From: CAVVIH01 sp963748295
GTDB taxonomy: Bacteria; Acidobacteriota; Vicinamibacteria; Vicinamibacterales; 2-12-FULL-66-21
Length of the DNA: 64,000 bases
NCBI GenBank assembly: GCA_963748295.1
Contig: CAVVIH010000006.1
Span: 1,550,001-1,614,000, forward strand
Direction: 5' to 3'
How positions within the stretch are numbered: the first letter of the stretch is position 1; every line of letters starts with the position of its first letter. The translations under genes and the position numbers were made by a program. Shown here piece after piece: positions 8,794-18,256 of the stretch. The notes beneath the pieces were generated by a model that was not told where the DNA came from, ran no database searches, and worked only from the letters and a program-made list of their open reading frames with translations.

Positions 8794-9174
8794 ATGCCGC
8801 TCCTTCTGCTGGCGTTCCTCGGTGTACTCGCGGCCGATCAGGGGTCGAAGTGGCTGGTGATCGCCAGCGGCGCATTTCACGTCGTCAATTCGCGGCGCGG
8901 ATGGGGATCGCCGGCGGCGCTGCGCGCGCGGTTCGCTGGCTGGTTCGTGCTCGCCGCTGCCGCAGCAGCGCTGGCGTGGCGATTCGATACCGTCGCCGTG
9001 CAGGTCGGTGCGGGCGCGGTTGCCGGCGGCGCGGCCGGAAACCTGATCGATGCGATCCGCGGCCGCGGCGTCACCGACTTCATCGATCTCCGCGTGTGGC
9101 CCGTCTTCAACCTCGCCGACGTGGCGATCGTCGCCGGCACGCTGCTGACCGCGGCGCAGCTGATCGCGGGGTGA
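8794..9174 (+). CDS. lspA: Short signal peptidase II-like protein
   Basis: A 126-residue, mostly hydrophobic protein, shorter than the usual 150-170. It keeps the recognisable blocks of lipoprotein signal peptidase: ADQGSKW at residues 14-20, the first catalytic aspartate in GNLIDAIRGRGVTDFIDL (about 87-104) and the second in FNLADVAI (about 110-117). Four membrane segments can be drawn. The enzyme cuts the signal peptide of diacylglyceryl-modified prolipoproteins in the inner membrane. The next gene is an lgt-like transferase, the enzyme acting one step earlier, which supports the call. It may be a second, specialised copy rather than the housekeeping one. Confidence 0.75.
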   Translation: MPLLLLAFLGVLAADQGSKWLVIASGAFHVVNSRRGWGSPAALRARFAGWFVLAAAAAALAWRFDTVAVQVGAGAVAGGAAGNLIDAIRGRGVTDFIDLRVWPVFNLADVAIVAGTLLTAAQLIAG

Positions 9175-9178
9175 GCCG

Positions 9179-9907
9179 ATGCATCGGGTGCTCTTCGAGT
9201 GGCGCGGCATCCGGATCTTCAGCTATCCCGCGATGCTCTACCTCGGCCTCGTTACCGGCGTCATCCTGCAGACGCTCGTCGCCGAACGCGCCGGGCTGCC
9301 CGCCGTGCGCATCTACTTCGCCACGCTCACGCTGCTGCCGATCGCGCTGGCTGGCAGCCGCGTGTTGTACGTGTGGGCGAACTGGCCGACGTTCCGATCC
9401 GCCCGTCACTTGATCTGGCGCCGCGGCGAGGGCGGCCTGGCGATGTACGGCGGCGTGCCGTTCATGATCGCCGCCTCGATCCCGGTGCTCGCGGCATTCG
9501 GGCTTCCGTTCTGGACCTTCTGGGACACCGCCGTGTTCTGCATCTTCCCGGGCATGGCGTTCGCGCGCATCGGCTGCCTGCTGAACGGATGCTGTTCGGG
9601 CCGCCCGACCGACGGCCGGCTGGCGATGTGGCTTCCCGACGAGCGCGGCCACTGGACGTGGCGTGTCCCGCTGCAGATGCTCGAATTCATCGTGGCATTG
9701 CTGCTGCTGGCTGGCGCCTGGCTGGCGATCGATCGCATCACGCAGCCCGGACGCCTGTTTCTCTCCACGGTGATCGGATACGCCGCCGCCCGGCTCGTGC
9801 TCGAGGGCCTGCGCACGGAACGCGAGCGTGCCGCGCGGGTCGACCTTCATGCCGCCATCTCGCTGACGCTCATCGCCCTCGCTCTGTCCGCGATGTACGT
9901 GCTCTGA
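9179..9907 (+). CDS. lgt: Prolipoprotein diacylglyceryl transferase family protein
   Basis: A 242-residue polytopic membrane protein five bases after the lspA-like stop. It has the Lgt order of segments: SYPAMLYLG near the start, a GSRVLYVW segment, a glycine-rich YGGVPF loop, and the signature region FARIGCLLNGCCSG (about 121-134) followed by PTDGRLAMW and RVPLQMLEF. The signature is the cysteine-containing variant, not the GRIGNFINGE form of enterobacterial Lgt, so it belongs to a divergent branch. It transfers diacylglycerol from phosphatidylglycerol to the lipobox cysteine. It forms a two-gene operon with lspA. The neighbouring genes on both sides encode proteins with lipobox-like cysteines. 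Confidence 0.75.
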   Translation: MHRVLFEWRGIRIFSYPAMLYLGLVTGVILQTLVAERAGLPAVRIYFATLTLLPIALAGSRVLYVWANWPTFRSARHLIWRRGEGGLAMYGGVPFMIAASIPVLAAFGLPFWTFWDTAVFCIFPGMAFARIGCLLNGCCSGRPTDGRLAMWLPDERGHWTWRVPLQMLEFIVALLLLAGAWLAIDRITQPGRLFLSTVIGYAAARLVLEGLRTERERAARVDLHAAISLTLIALALSAMYVL

Positions 9908-9972
9908 CCCTGCACAGACGGGTAGGGTGAACCCGTCGGTCGATCCAAGCTCGTAAATTCATCGCAAAGCAG

Positions 9973-10002
9973 TTGACAGCGTGCATTCGGCGCGAGTAGC
10001 GT
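9973..10002 (+). promoter_or_regulatory. Candidate promoter of the 878-residue protein / LamG locus
   Basis: TTGACA at 9973-9978 is a perfect -35 box; the best -10 is TAGCGT at 9997-10002 with an 18-base spacer, which is weak. The site precedes the ribosome-binding site AAGGAG of the first gene by about 35 bases. Confidence 0.35.
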
Positions 10003-10050
10003 CGCGCACGTACCTCCGCGATGGTCGCGGGTCGCGCAAGGAGACCCCGC

Positions 10051-12687
10051 ATGGCAAATCCCCTCACCGGCGACTTCGACGCTGTCCTGCAGGTCAGCGG
10101 CTCGACTATCAACCGCCTGCTGGCAAGCATGCACCAGAACACGGGACTCGACACCAAGCTCCCGACGTTCCCTCACAGCGTCGCCATGCGAATCGGCGAT
10201 CCCACGCCCATCGAGGGGCTGCGTGGCACAGCGTGGGCACAGCTGTCAGTGCCGCGGATCGACCTGATCCATGGCGAGGACGATCGATTCAATCTCGAAG
10301 TCGCTATCCGTGCGAGATATAAGCCCGATCCGGGAACGACACCGTTGCCCGAGTTCATCCACGGCACGGTGCGGGCGCAGTACCGGATCGACAACATCGA
10401 CCCGAACTGCTGGGGATGGGGCAAGGCCGCCGCCGACTATCTGTGGATCCGCGTCGTGGGAGGGAGCGTGTCCTTCGACGGCACGGCCGTCGACGACACG
10501 TCGCCATTCACGGTACTTCAGCCGACCGACGCCGCCGCGAACGACGCCCGCATTACGCGTCTCATCTGGTACCTGCTGAGGTACAAGTTCGAGGCGACGC
10601 CGCAGAAGGTCGAACAGCGATTCCGCCGCGGCTCGATGCGCAGCCTGAACGTTGGCGTCAATCGCTCGGTGGTGGCCGTGGCACTCGCCGGCCAGGGACA
10701 GTTGTCCAGTGTCAACCAGGACCTGCTGGAGGGCCGGGATTTCGGCGTCGCCGTCAGCAGCGAGTTCATCGTGTCGAGCATTCAGCGCGAGCTCGACGCC
10801 ATGAAAGCCGCGTATTCGTCGACTTACGGAATCACATTCAAGCTGAACGCAGACTTCGGGCTCTTCGATGTCGACGTGCTCACGGTGAATGTCACCTGGA
10901 GAATCACCATCGGCCTGGCGACTGTCCAGTGGTCGGGAGGAACGCTGCCGATGTTCGGCGGCACTTCGGTGGGCGTCCTCACCATCAGGGTCGTCGGGCA
11001 TGCCCGGACCAAGGACAGCAGATTCAACACCGATTGCGATCTCACGCAAATGGTGATGCTCACGTTCAACGGCGCCACCGAGGAGTTCGTCGCCGCGTTG
11101 ATCGGAACGCCGACCCTCAATCTCACGGGGCTCCCCGGCTTACTTGTCGGTGCAGGGGACAAGCAGAAGATCGCGGCACACTTCAAACCGACGATTGAGG
11201 CCGAGGTGAACAAGCTCGTCGGCCATCTGTCCGTGAAGAACCGCAAGGACGACCTCATCAATCAGCTGAAGAAGCTGGACACGAACCCGGACGCACATTT
11301 CGACGAGGCCGTCTTCTCTCCCGACGGCGTCGTCGTGCGGGGACACATCTCGCTGGCGGCACGACGGCCTGCGCTCAGCGCGTTCGTCAAGACGGCCGAG
11401 CAGGATGGATTCAACGCCTTCGAGAGCTGGATTCCCGGCGGCCGCATCGATTCCTTCGACTGGTCGTGGAGCTGGTTCAACAACGCCAACGCACCCGGGA
11501 CGGCAAAAGTGGGCGACCGCTTTCTTTTGCGCCGCCCCGTCGGGCTGCACCGCAGCAACTTCGGGATGGTCAAGGATCTCTCGCGGCCGCTGCCCATCCT
11601 CGATGGCTGGGGAGTGTTGTGTCTCACGATCAGAGGCGTCCGTGTCGATTCGGTCACGGGCGCGCTCGTTCCGGTCACGATACGACGCAAATGCCTGCGC
11701 GCCGGATTCGACGTCAGAATCCAGGGTGTCGCCGGCGGCCGGGTCTTTCTCAAAGAATGGGCGAAGTCGAAGCCCGATCCGATAGGACCGGTCGAGGAAG
11801 TCTCGCTGATCGATGTCGGCGGGGGACGTTCCGATCGCGCGCCGAACACGCTGGTGATTCGCAGCGGCGAACGGTGGGATCGTGAAACCGGAGCGGCGCT
11901 TCGCGACGCGCTGCTGTCCTCACGACGTGTGGACGCCGGCCTGCAGATCCTGATGCTGTTCCCTGACGGCACGCTGGCCGCACGCGGGAACATCGTCGAC
12001 GAAGTGATGCAGTTCGCCGCCGACCTGGAAGCGCCTTTGGTGGTGAACGAAGACGTCCGCGGAACGTGGTCCGCCGCGCTCGCGATGGACCCGAGTCAAG
12101 GCGACGTGCAGTGGCGGCTGGTGACCCCGACCGGCGGCGTGAGCTGGGCCCATACCGGCACCATCGACCCCCCCGAGCTCGCACGGGTTTTTGACAACTA
12201 CCTGTTCCCGAGCCCGCCGCCTTCGCCGCGGACACTCGTGACCAAAGTGGTGCCCGGCACGCGGCTCGACACATCAGTGCTCGGAGCCGGCTTGTACTAC
12301 GACGTGGCACGCCTCGAGGCCGAGGAGCGCTGCCCGCCGCCGCTCGGCCCATACAGTTACGACGCGCGGGCGGTCTTCGTACAGGCCGACTCCCGGTCGT
12401 CGCGGGCCGCGATCGAACGCCTCGCGCGCGAGTATTCGGCGCACGAAGGCGACCGACCCTTCGTGGCGCTCATCGTCGACGGCGCGTCTCCCGAGGAGCT
12501 GGACCGTCTCAAAGAACGGTTGCCCGAGGAGTTCGTCGCGATCGCCGATCCACGAGGGGCCATCGCGTCTCAATTCGGCATCCGTGCGTGGCCGACGAGC
12601 GTCACGGTGACCGAGGGCATCGTCACGGCAGTCGATGTCGGCGCCGAGCCAGTCGGTCGAACGTCCGATTCGGAGTCGGCCTCATGA
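10051..12687 (+). CDS. Large protein of unknown function with two cysteine-free thioredoxin-like C-terminal domains
   Basis: The start chosen is the ATG at 10051, because AAGGAG lies at 10038-10043; an upstream in-frame ATG at 10021 has no such site. The product is 878 residues with no signal peptide or membrane segment. I do not recognise the first 600 residues: they are rich in alternating beta strands and open with an amphipathic GDFDAVLQVSGSTINRLLA segment that faintly recalls lipid-binding TULIP-type domains, which is only a guess. From about 620, a segment with PLVVNEDVRGTW, VQWRLVTP and IDPPELARVF reads like a redoxin fold, and about 770-870 reads like a second one with the cis-proline motif RAWPTS; neither has catalytic cysteines. 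It leads a four-gene block, overlapping the first LamG gene by ATGA. Confidence 0.7.
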   Translation: MANPLTGDFDAVLQVSGSTINRLLASMHQNTGLDTKLPTFPHSVAMRIGDPTPIEGLRGTAWAQLSVPRIDLIHGEDDRFNLEVAIRARYKPDPGTTPLPEFIHGTVRAQYRIDNIDPNCWGWGKAAADYLWIRVVGGSVSFDGTAVDDTSPFTVLQPTDAAANDARITRLIWYLLRYKFEATPQKVEQRFRRGSMRSLNVGVNRSVVAVALAGQGQLSSVNQDLLEGRDFGVAVSSEFIVSSIQRELDAMKAAYSSTYGITFKLNADFGLFDVDVLTVNVTWRITIGLATVQWSGGTLPMFGGTSVGVLTIRVVGHARTKDSRFNTDCDLTQMVMLTFNGATEEFVAALIGTPTLNLTGLPGLLVGAGDKQKIAAHFKPTIEAEVNKLVGHLSVKNRKDDLINQLKKLDTNPDAHFDEAVFSPDGVVVRGHISLAARRPALSAFVKTAEQDGFNAFESWIPGGRIDSFDWSWSWFNNANAPGTAKVGDRFLLRRPVGLHRSNFGMVKDLSRPLPILDGWGVLCLTIRGVRVDSVTGALVPVTIRRKCLRAGFDVRIQGVAGGRVFLKEWAKSKPDPIGPVEEVSLIDVGGGRSDRAPNTLVIRSGERWDRETGAALRDALLSSRRVDAGLQILMLFPDGTLAARGNIVDEVMQFAADLEAPLVVNEDVRGTWSAALAMDPSQGDVQWRLVTPTGGVSWAHTGTIDPPELARVFDNYLFPSPPPSPRTLVTKVVPGTRLDTSVLGAGLYYDVARLEAEERCPPPLGPYSYDARAVFVQADSRSSRAAIERLAREYSAHEGDRPFVALIVDGASPEELDRLKERLPEEFVAIADPRGAIASQFGIRAWPTSVTVTEGIVTAVDVGAEPVGRTSDSESAS

Positions 12688-13605
12688 ACGTCGAACTGAT
12701 CCTGCTGACGCCGCTGCTGCTGCTCCTGATCATTCTCGTCTTCGGGTTCACAGGATGCACTTCGTTCGGATCCGCTGATTCCGATCCCGAGCCGGCGAAG
12801 AAGGACCCGGGGACGCCGCGCGGCGGGGCCCAAGTACGCAGACATCGTGAAGGGCACGTCCGGCTTCGTGGCGCACTGGCCCATGAACGAGACCGCGGGC
12901 GCGACCAAGGCTGCGGCCATCGGGCTCACGAATGTCGACGGCTCTTACCTCGGTGGAGCCGCGCCCGGTGGTGCAGGCGCATTTGTCCACAAGGAGCCGA
13001 TGGCGAACTTCGCAACGAGTTTGAACGGCACGACGGCGTACGTCGAGGTGCCATTCAGCCAGCTCCTGAACGTCCAGAATGGATTGCCCTTCAGCGTCGA
13101 GGTCTGGGTCAAACCTGCCGGGGCCACCCCCGCGGGAACAGAACAGATCGTGATCAGTTCGCACCATATCTCCGCGGGCGGCAATCAGCGCGGTTACGAG
13201 ATCGCGCTCGTCGGCACGGGCGGCGGGCAGGCAACCGTGCGCGGTCGAGTGTTCTGGACCAATGCTCCGGGTGTGACCAATGTCGACATCACACCCACGC
13301 AGGGGAGTTCAACGGACTGGCGTCATATTGTTCTGACGCACAACGGCAGCGGGGCAGCGGGCAACAAACTCGGACTCTACCTGAGCGTGGCTGGTGTGCC
13401 TGGCACGACGTACCAGGAACAGGCCGGCGCTGAATACCGGGAAGTCCAGGCCGGCGGCAACGGCGAACGCCCATTGCGATTCGGCGCAGGCCATCTGCAG
13501 GCCGGCGGAGCCGAGAAGTTCTTCGCAGGTTTGATTGACGAGGTGGCCTTCTACCATGGCGCCCTGGGAAAGGGCGACGTCGAGAAGCACTTTCAGGCCT
13601 TCTGA
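12684..13605 (+). CDS. Membrane-anchored LamG/concanavalin A-like protein, copy 1, one frameshift
   Basis: The start overlaps the previous stop (ATGA). The N-terminus is a hydrophobic anchor ending FGFTGC, with no basic residues before it. A short acidic-proline linker follows, then a LamG domain: GFVAHWPMNETAG, YVEVPFSQLLN, FSVEVWVKPAG, ISSHH, NQRGYEIALVG, LRFGAGHLQAGG and KFFAGLIDEVAFY. The frame changes once near 12824-12832 in a G/C run, between PRGGA and PKYADIV; alignment to the two following paralogues shows the join, and the length is one base too long, so one inserted base explains it. LamG domains bind carbohydrates or proteins. The role here is unknown. Confidence 0.75.
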
Positions 13606-13611
13606 GTTCGT

Positions 13612-14523
13612 ATGAGCGACATGCTGATTCTGCTGGCGCCGCTGCTGGTACTGATCATCGTGGTGCTGTTCGGATTCACCGGCTGCGGCAAGCCGCTCCC
13701 TCCTGAAGAACAGACAATTCCCGCATCGACACCGCCGTCGACGCCGCCGACCCCGCCCCCACCGATTCCGTATGCCACGGTCGTCGCAGGCGAGGATGGA
13801 TTCGTCGTTCATTGGGGGCTCAACGAGACCGCCGGCACAACAGCTATCGCGATTCCGGCGGGCCTCAATCTGAATGGTCAGTACCAAGCTGCGACGGCGT
13901 TCGGCGCCCCCGGAGCCTTTTCGTCGAAAGAGCCGGGCAACTTCGCGCCGACGCTGACCGCCGGGTATATCGAAGTGCCGTTCAGCGATGTGCTGAACGT
14001 CGCCTCCGATTTGAGATTCAGCGTCGAACTGTGGGCGAGGCCGCTCGGACCGATTGCCGCGGGTGTCGAGCAGATCCTGATCAGCTCGCACCATACGGCC
14101 GCGGGTGGGAATCAGCGCGGGTATGAGATCGCGCTCGTCGGCAACGGCCCCGCGCACGCGACAGTTCGCGGCCGCGTGTTTTCAACAACTGGAGCCTTGC
14201 CCGTAGCCGTCGACATCACGCCCACGCAAGGCGACCCGGTCGCCTGGAAGCACATCGTGCTGACGTATGACGGCAGCGGCGGGCCGTTGGGCAAGAAACT
14301 TCGCGTGTGGGTCAGCGTGACCGGCGCGCCGGCCACGAACACACAGGAGGTCTCGGGCGACTATTCGCCCGTGCAGAACAGCCAGCGAACGCTTCGGTTC
14401 GGCGCCGGACACCTGCAGGCTGGCGGGCCGGAGAAATTCTTTGCCGGCTTGATCGACGAGGTGACCTTCTACAACGTCGTGCTGCCTAAAGTGACTGTCG
14501 AGGATCATTTCAAGCGGTTCTAA
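13612..14523 (+). CDS. Membrane-anchored LamG/concanavalin A-like protein, copy 2
   Basis: An intact 303-residue paralogue, six bases after copy 1. It has an N-terminal anchor MSDMLILLAPLLVLIIVVLF ending FGFTGC, a threonine-proline linker (residues 28-48), then a LamG-type jelly roll with VVHWGLNETAG, YIEVPFSDVLN, FSVELWARPLG, LISSHHTAAGG, GYEIALVG, RGRVFS, DITPTQGDP, WKHIVLTYDGSG and LRFGAGHLQAGGPEKFF. The GC residues after the anchor could be a lipobox (F-T-G-C), although the missing N-terminal positive charge argues against a normal lipoprotein signal. The intact frame here is the reference for reading copy 1. It is probably exported and held at the membrane, with the LamG domain in the periplasm or outside. 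Confidence 0.8.
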   Translation: MSDMLILLAPLLVLIIVVLFGFTGCGKPLPPEEQTIPASTPPSTPPTPPPPIPYATVVAGEDGFVVHWGLNETAGTTAIAIPAGLNLNGQYQAATAFGAPGAFSSKEPGNFAPTLTAGYIEVPFSDVLNVASDLRFSVELWARPLGPIAAGVEQILISSHHTAAGGNQRGYEIALVGNGPAHATVRGRVFSTTGALPVAVDITPTQGDPVAWKHIVLTYDGSGGPLGKKLRVWVSVTGAPATNTQEVSGDYSPVQNSQRTLRFGAGHLQAGGPEKFFAGLIDEVTFYNVVLPKVTVEDHFKRF

Positions 14524-14547
14524 ACCCTCGTGCAAGGAGCAGACGCC

Positions 14548-15459
14548 ATGACCGATGCGCTGATCCTGCTTGCGCCAGTCATCGTACTGGCGATCGTCGT
14601 GCTCTTCGGATTCGTCGGGTGCGGCGAGCCCTTCACGTCGAGGGACACCCCACCGGAGCAGCCTCCGGAGACTCCGCCGACAGAGCCCTCCGAGCCATAC
14701 GCCAAACACATCGAAGCGACCACAGGGTTCCTCGCCCTCTGGCCGCTGAACGAAACGAGCGGCATTGTCGCCGTGGCGACGTCGCCCATCCTCAACATCG
14801 ACGGCGAGTACAAGCCGGGAGCCACGCCCGGCAGCGAGGGCGCGTTCTTTCACAAAGAGCCGAACGTGAACTTCGCGCCGGAGCTGAACGGCACGACGGG
14901 ATACATCGAGGTGCCGTTTCACGAACAGTTGAATCCGTCGACGGACCCGGTCCGGTTCAGCGTCGAGCTATGGGTGAAACCGGCCGGCGGGATTCCGGAT
15001 GGTGAGGAGCGGATCGTGATCAGCTCGCACCACACGTCGGACACCGGCAACCATAGAGGTTACGAAATCGCCCTGGTCGGCACGGGCGCAGGGGATGCGA
15101 CGGTTCGTGGCCGCGTTTTCCACATCAACGACGGCGCGGCGGAGATAGACGTGACGCTCACCTCGGGCGATCCGAGCGAATGGCGGCACATCGTTGTGAC
15201 GTACGACGGACCGGCCGAAACACTCACCGTCTATGCGACGGTCGTCGGCACGATCTTCGACAAGGCGGCGGCTAAGCAGACGGCCGCCAAGTACTCGCCT
15301 GTTCAAGCCGGTGGCGGCCAACGCCCCCTGCGATTTGGCGCCGGCCACCTGCAGGCCGGCCAGGCAGAAAAGTTCTTTGCCGGCCGCATCGATGAGGTGG
15401 CGTTCTATCAGGCGGTCCTGCCGGACGTCACGGCCGAAGCGCATTTCAACCTGTTTTAA
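14548..15459 (+). CDS. Membrane-anchored LamG/concanavalin A-like protein, copy 3
   Basis: A 303-residue paralogue. The start at 14548 is set by AAGGAG at 14534-14539; an upstream in-frame GTG at 14530 lies before this site. The anchor MTDALILLAPVIVLAIVVLF ends FGFVGC, followed by a P/E/T-rich linker and a LamG domain with LALWPLNETSG, YIEVPFHEQLN, FSVELWVKPAGG, VISSHHTSD, GYEIALVG, RGRVF, WRHIVVTYDG and LRFGAGHLQAG. The linker composition and the middle of the domain differ from copies 1 and 2, while both ends of the domain are nearly identical, so the three arose by tandem duplication and then diverged in surface loops. Confidence 0.8.
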   Translation: MTDALILLAPVIVLAIVVLFGFVGCGEPFTSRDTPPEQPPETPPTEPSEPYAKHIEATTGFLALWPLNETSGIVAVATSPILNIDGEYKPGATPGSEGAFFHKEPNVNFAPELNGTTGYIEVPFHEQLNPSTDPVRFSVELWVKPAGGIPDGEERIVISSHHTSDTGNHRGYEIALVGTGAGDATVRGRVFHINDGAAEIDVTLTSGDPSEWRHIVVTYDGPAETLTVYATVVGTIFDKAAAKQTAAKYSPVQAGGGQRPLRFGAGHLQAGQAEKFFAGRIDEVAFYQAVLPDVTAEAHFNLF

Positions 15460-15500
15460 ACCCTGAGGCGCCCGGCCTCGTCTAAGGTTCTGTCCGCGAC

Positions 15501-15515
15501 TTCTACATTGTAGAA
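15501..15515. promoter_or_regulatory. Perfect dyad TTCTACA-T-TGTAGAA directly before a permease start
   Basis: A 15-base palindrome with 7-bp arms and a single central base ends immediately before the ATG at 15516, where a ribosome-binding site would normally be. The TACA-n-TGTA core resembles operators of BlaI/MecI/CopY-type repressors; PadR or another winged-helix regulator is also possible. It suggests a leaderless transcript or a downstream start. Confidence 0.5.
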
Positions 15516-18256
15516 ATGACCGGCCCGCGCCTGCCCCGCTTCGCCACGTTCGTCTTCCGGTCGCTCGTCCCGATTGCCGAACGCGACGAGGTGCTCGGCG
15601 ACCTGCAGGACGAGTACGCGCACCGGGCGTCGGCCGACGGCCGATGGGCCGCGCGGCTGTGGATCTGGCGGCAGACGATTGGATCGCTTCCCGCCCTCTC
15701 GGCACGGACCTGGTGGCGCGGGATGACCGGCTTCGAGCCGCGCGCGAGCCGCATGCAACCTGGAGGATCGATGTTCGAGAGCTGGATCATGGATGCGCGC
15801 TACGCCGTGCGCCGGCTGGCGCGGCGGCCCACCTACGCGCTGCTCGCCGTACTCACGCTGGCGCTCGGCGCCGGCGGCACCGCCGCCATCTTCAGCGTGG
15901 TCCGCACGCTGCTGCTGGATCCGCTGCCGATCGTGCAGGAGGAAAAGGTCGGTGTCTTCTGGTTCTCGGGATCGTGGACCGAGCAGGAGTTCCTGCGACT
16001 TGCGTGGGCAGTTCCCCGGCTTTCAGCGGGTGGCCGCCTATCGCCCGAACGACGTCGACGCTCGAAACGCCCGGCGCGCCGCTGCGGCTGGTTGAGGCGA
16101 TCGCCGTCTCCGCCGAGCTCTTCGACGTGCTCGGCGCGCAGCCGATGCTCGGCCGACTGTTCCGCGAAGGCGAGGACGCGCGCCGGCACACCGCTCGTGG
16201 TGATTCTGAGCCACACCTTATGGCAGGAGCTCGGGGCGACCCGTCGATCGTCGGCAAGCCGCTGCAGCTCGGCGGATTCACGCCGAACGATCGTCGGCGT
16301 GATGCCGCGCGGCTTCTGGTTTCCCAGCCCGTCTACCCGCCTCTGGACCGCCGCGCAGCTCAATCCGCAGAACCGCACCGGCATCTATACGCTGGTCGGC
16401 CGCGTCGCCGACGAATGTCGCTGAGCAACCTGGACGGGCCGCTGCGGTCGCTCGCCAATACTCTCGGCGCCGAGTTCAAGTATCCGGAACAGTGGGACAA
16501 GACCAAGGCTCCGAGCGTCGAACCCGCGCGCGAGTTCTTCGTCGGCGAGGTCCGGCCCAGCCTGATCGCGACGCTCGCGGCGATGGGCGTGATCCTGTTG
16601 ATCGCGTGCGCCAACGTCGCCGCGCTGATGCTCGGCCAGATGGATTCGCGCGATCGACGGAGATCGCCATCCGTGCCGCGCTTGGCGCAAACCGGCGGCG
16701 CCTGATCCAGCAGCTCCTGCTCGAGTCCATCGTCATCGGCTCGCCGCCGGGCTGGCGGGCGCGCTGTTTGCGGCGATCGGGCTTCACGATTCTGCTGCAG
16801 TCGCTGCCGCTCGGCGCGCTCGCCGAGACCGCGCGTCTCGACTGGACCGTGTTCTGGGCGTCGGTGGCCACGGCGCTCGTCGCCGGAATCGCCATTGCCG
16901 CAGTTCCGGGCGTCGCGCTGTGGCGCGGCAGCCTGCAGTCGACGATGGCGACGACGCGGACGGGTGGCATTGCGGGCCGCGGCGGCAAGCTCGAAGGCGG
17001 ACTCGTGGTCGCCCAGATGGCGCTCGCCGTGCTGCTGGCCGCGGCCGCGGGGCTGCTGATCCGCACCGTCGCCAACCTTCGCGCGATCGACCGGGCATCG
17101 AGACGTGGCGGATATCGCGATGGTGGACGCGACGATGCCGGCGCGGCTGAAGCGCGAACGACCGGCGCCGCACCGTCCTGGACGCGGTTGACTCGCTCGC
17201 GTCGCTGCCGGGCGTCAAGGCGGTCGCCGCGACGCAGAAGATGCCGCTGCGCGGCTCCGGCGACAACTGCGGGATTGCAGATCCAGGGCAAGCCCGACGT
17301 CCGCCAGACGACCACCGCGTTCCGGATGGTGACGAGGAACTATTTCGACACGATGGGGATGCCGCTCCGGCGCGGGCGAACGTTCGACATTTCCGATCGC
17401 GACACGAGCGAACCCGTCGTCGTCATCAACGAGGCGCTCGCGGCGAAGTACTTTCCCGGCGAGGATCCGATCGGGCGCGTGCTGCTCTCGGGGTTCGGCG
17501 ACGGCGGCGAACGAATCGTCGGGGTGGTCGGCAACGCGGCCGAGGCCAATCTGACCGACAAGGCCGGTTCCGGCGCGCTACATGCTCTACGACCAGCTGC
17601 CCGTCGCCGCCAACGGCACGGTGTTTCGTCCTCCGCGTGGCCAGGGCGGAGGACGTTCCCGCCGTGCTCGACGCCGCGCGTTTGTCGCTCGCGCGGGGCG
17701 GCTCGCAGCTCGCCGTGCAGCAGACGACGACGCATGCGGCGGTCTTCGACAAGGCGATCGGGCCGGCTGGGCAGCGTGGTGACGCTGCTGTCGATTCTCG
17801 CGGGGCTCGCGCTCGTGCTCGGGCGCCGTCGGCGTCTACGGCGTGATATCGCACTACGTCTCGCGGCGATCGCGCGACTACGGCATCTGCATCGCGATCG
17901 GCATGCCCCCGTCGCGGGTCGTCTCGCAGGTGGTCGGACGCGGGGTTGTCGCTCGTCGCCGCGGGCAGCGTCCTCGGCATTGCGGCCGCGATCGGCGTCG
18001 ACCCGCGTGCTCGTCATCGCTGCTCTACGGCGTGCGGCCGACCGACCCGCTGGCACTCGGCGGAGCGGTCGTGATCCTGCTGGTGATTGGCGCGCTCGCC
18101 GCGTTCGTGCCGGCGCGGCGGGCGAGCCTGACCGATCCCGCCGTGGTACTCGGCAACCTTGAGCGCAACGCCCAATTGGAAGTTGGGAGTTCTTCTTGGG
18201 ATTTGGGAGTTGGAGATTGGGATTTCCGATGCTGGGATCACTCGAGGAACAGGTGA
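15516..18256 (+). pseudogene. Duplicated FtsX/MacB-like permease (ADOP type), many frameshifts
   Basis: The N-terminal part is clean: a permease-prefix helix region (FRSLVPIAERDEVLGDLQDEY), then the first membrane segment of the permease proper (RRPTYALLAVLTLALGAGGTAAIFS). From about 15990 the protein continues only by hopping between frames: DVLGAQPMLGRLFREGED, LWQEL, DPSIVGKPLQLGGF, LIACANVAALMLG, IAIRAALGANRRRLIQQLL, TRNYFDTMGMPLRRGRTFD, VVINEALAAKYFPGEDPIGR and GALAAFVPARRASLTDP appear in order across three frames. At least eight one- or two-base shifts are needed and almost no stop codons arise by substitution. The end is uncertain: the last frame reads through simple repeats to 18256. 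Either a recent pseudogene or a patch of poor sequence. Confidence 0.75.
18172..18228. repeat. Degenerate TTGGGAGTT/ATTGGGATT simple repeat
   Basis: Between the permease and PadR coding parts the sequence is a run of short variants of TTGGGAGTT, GGGATTTGGGAG and GATTGGGATT. It is low-complexity filler with no protein-like content. Confidence 0.5.

Noticed and set aside
10021..10050. Start of the 878-residue protein at the upstream ATG
   Set aside because: The only good ribosome-binding site lies after it and before the ATG at 10051.
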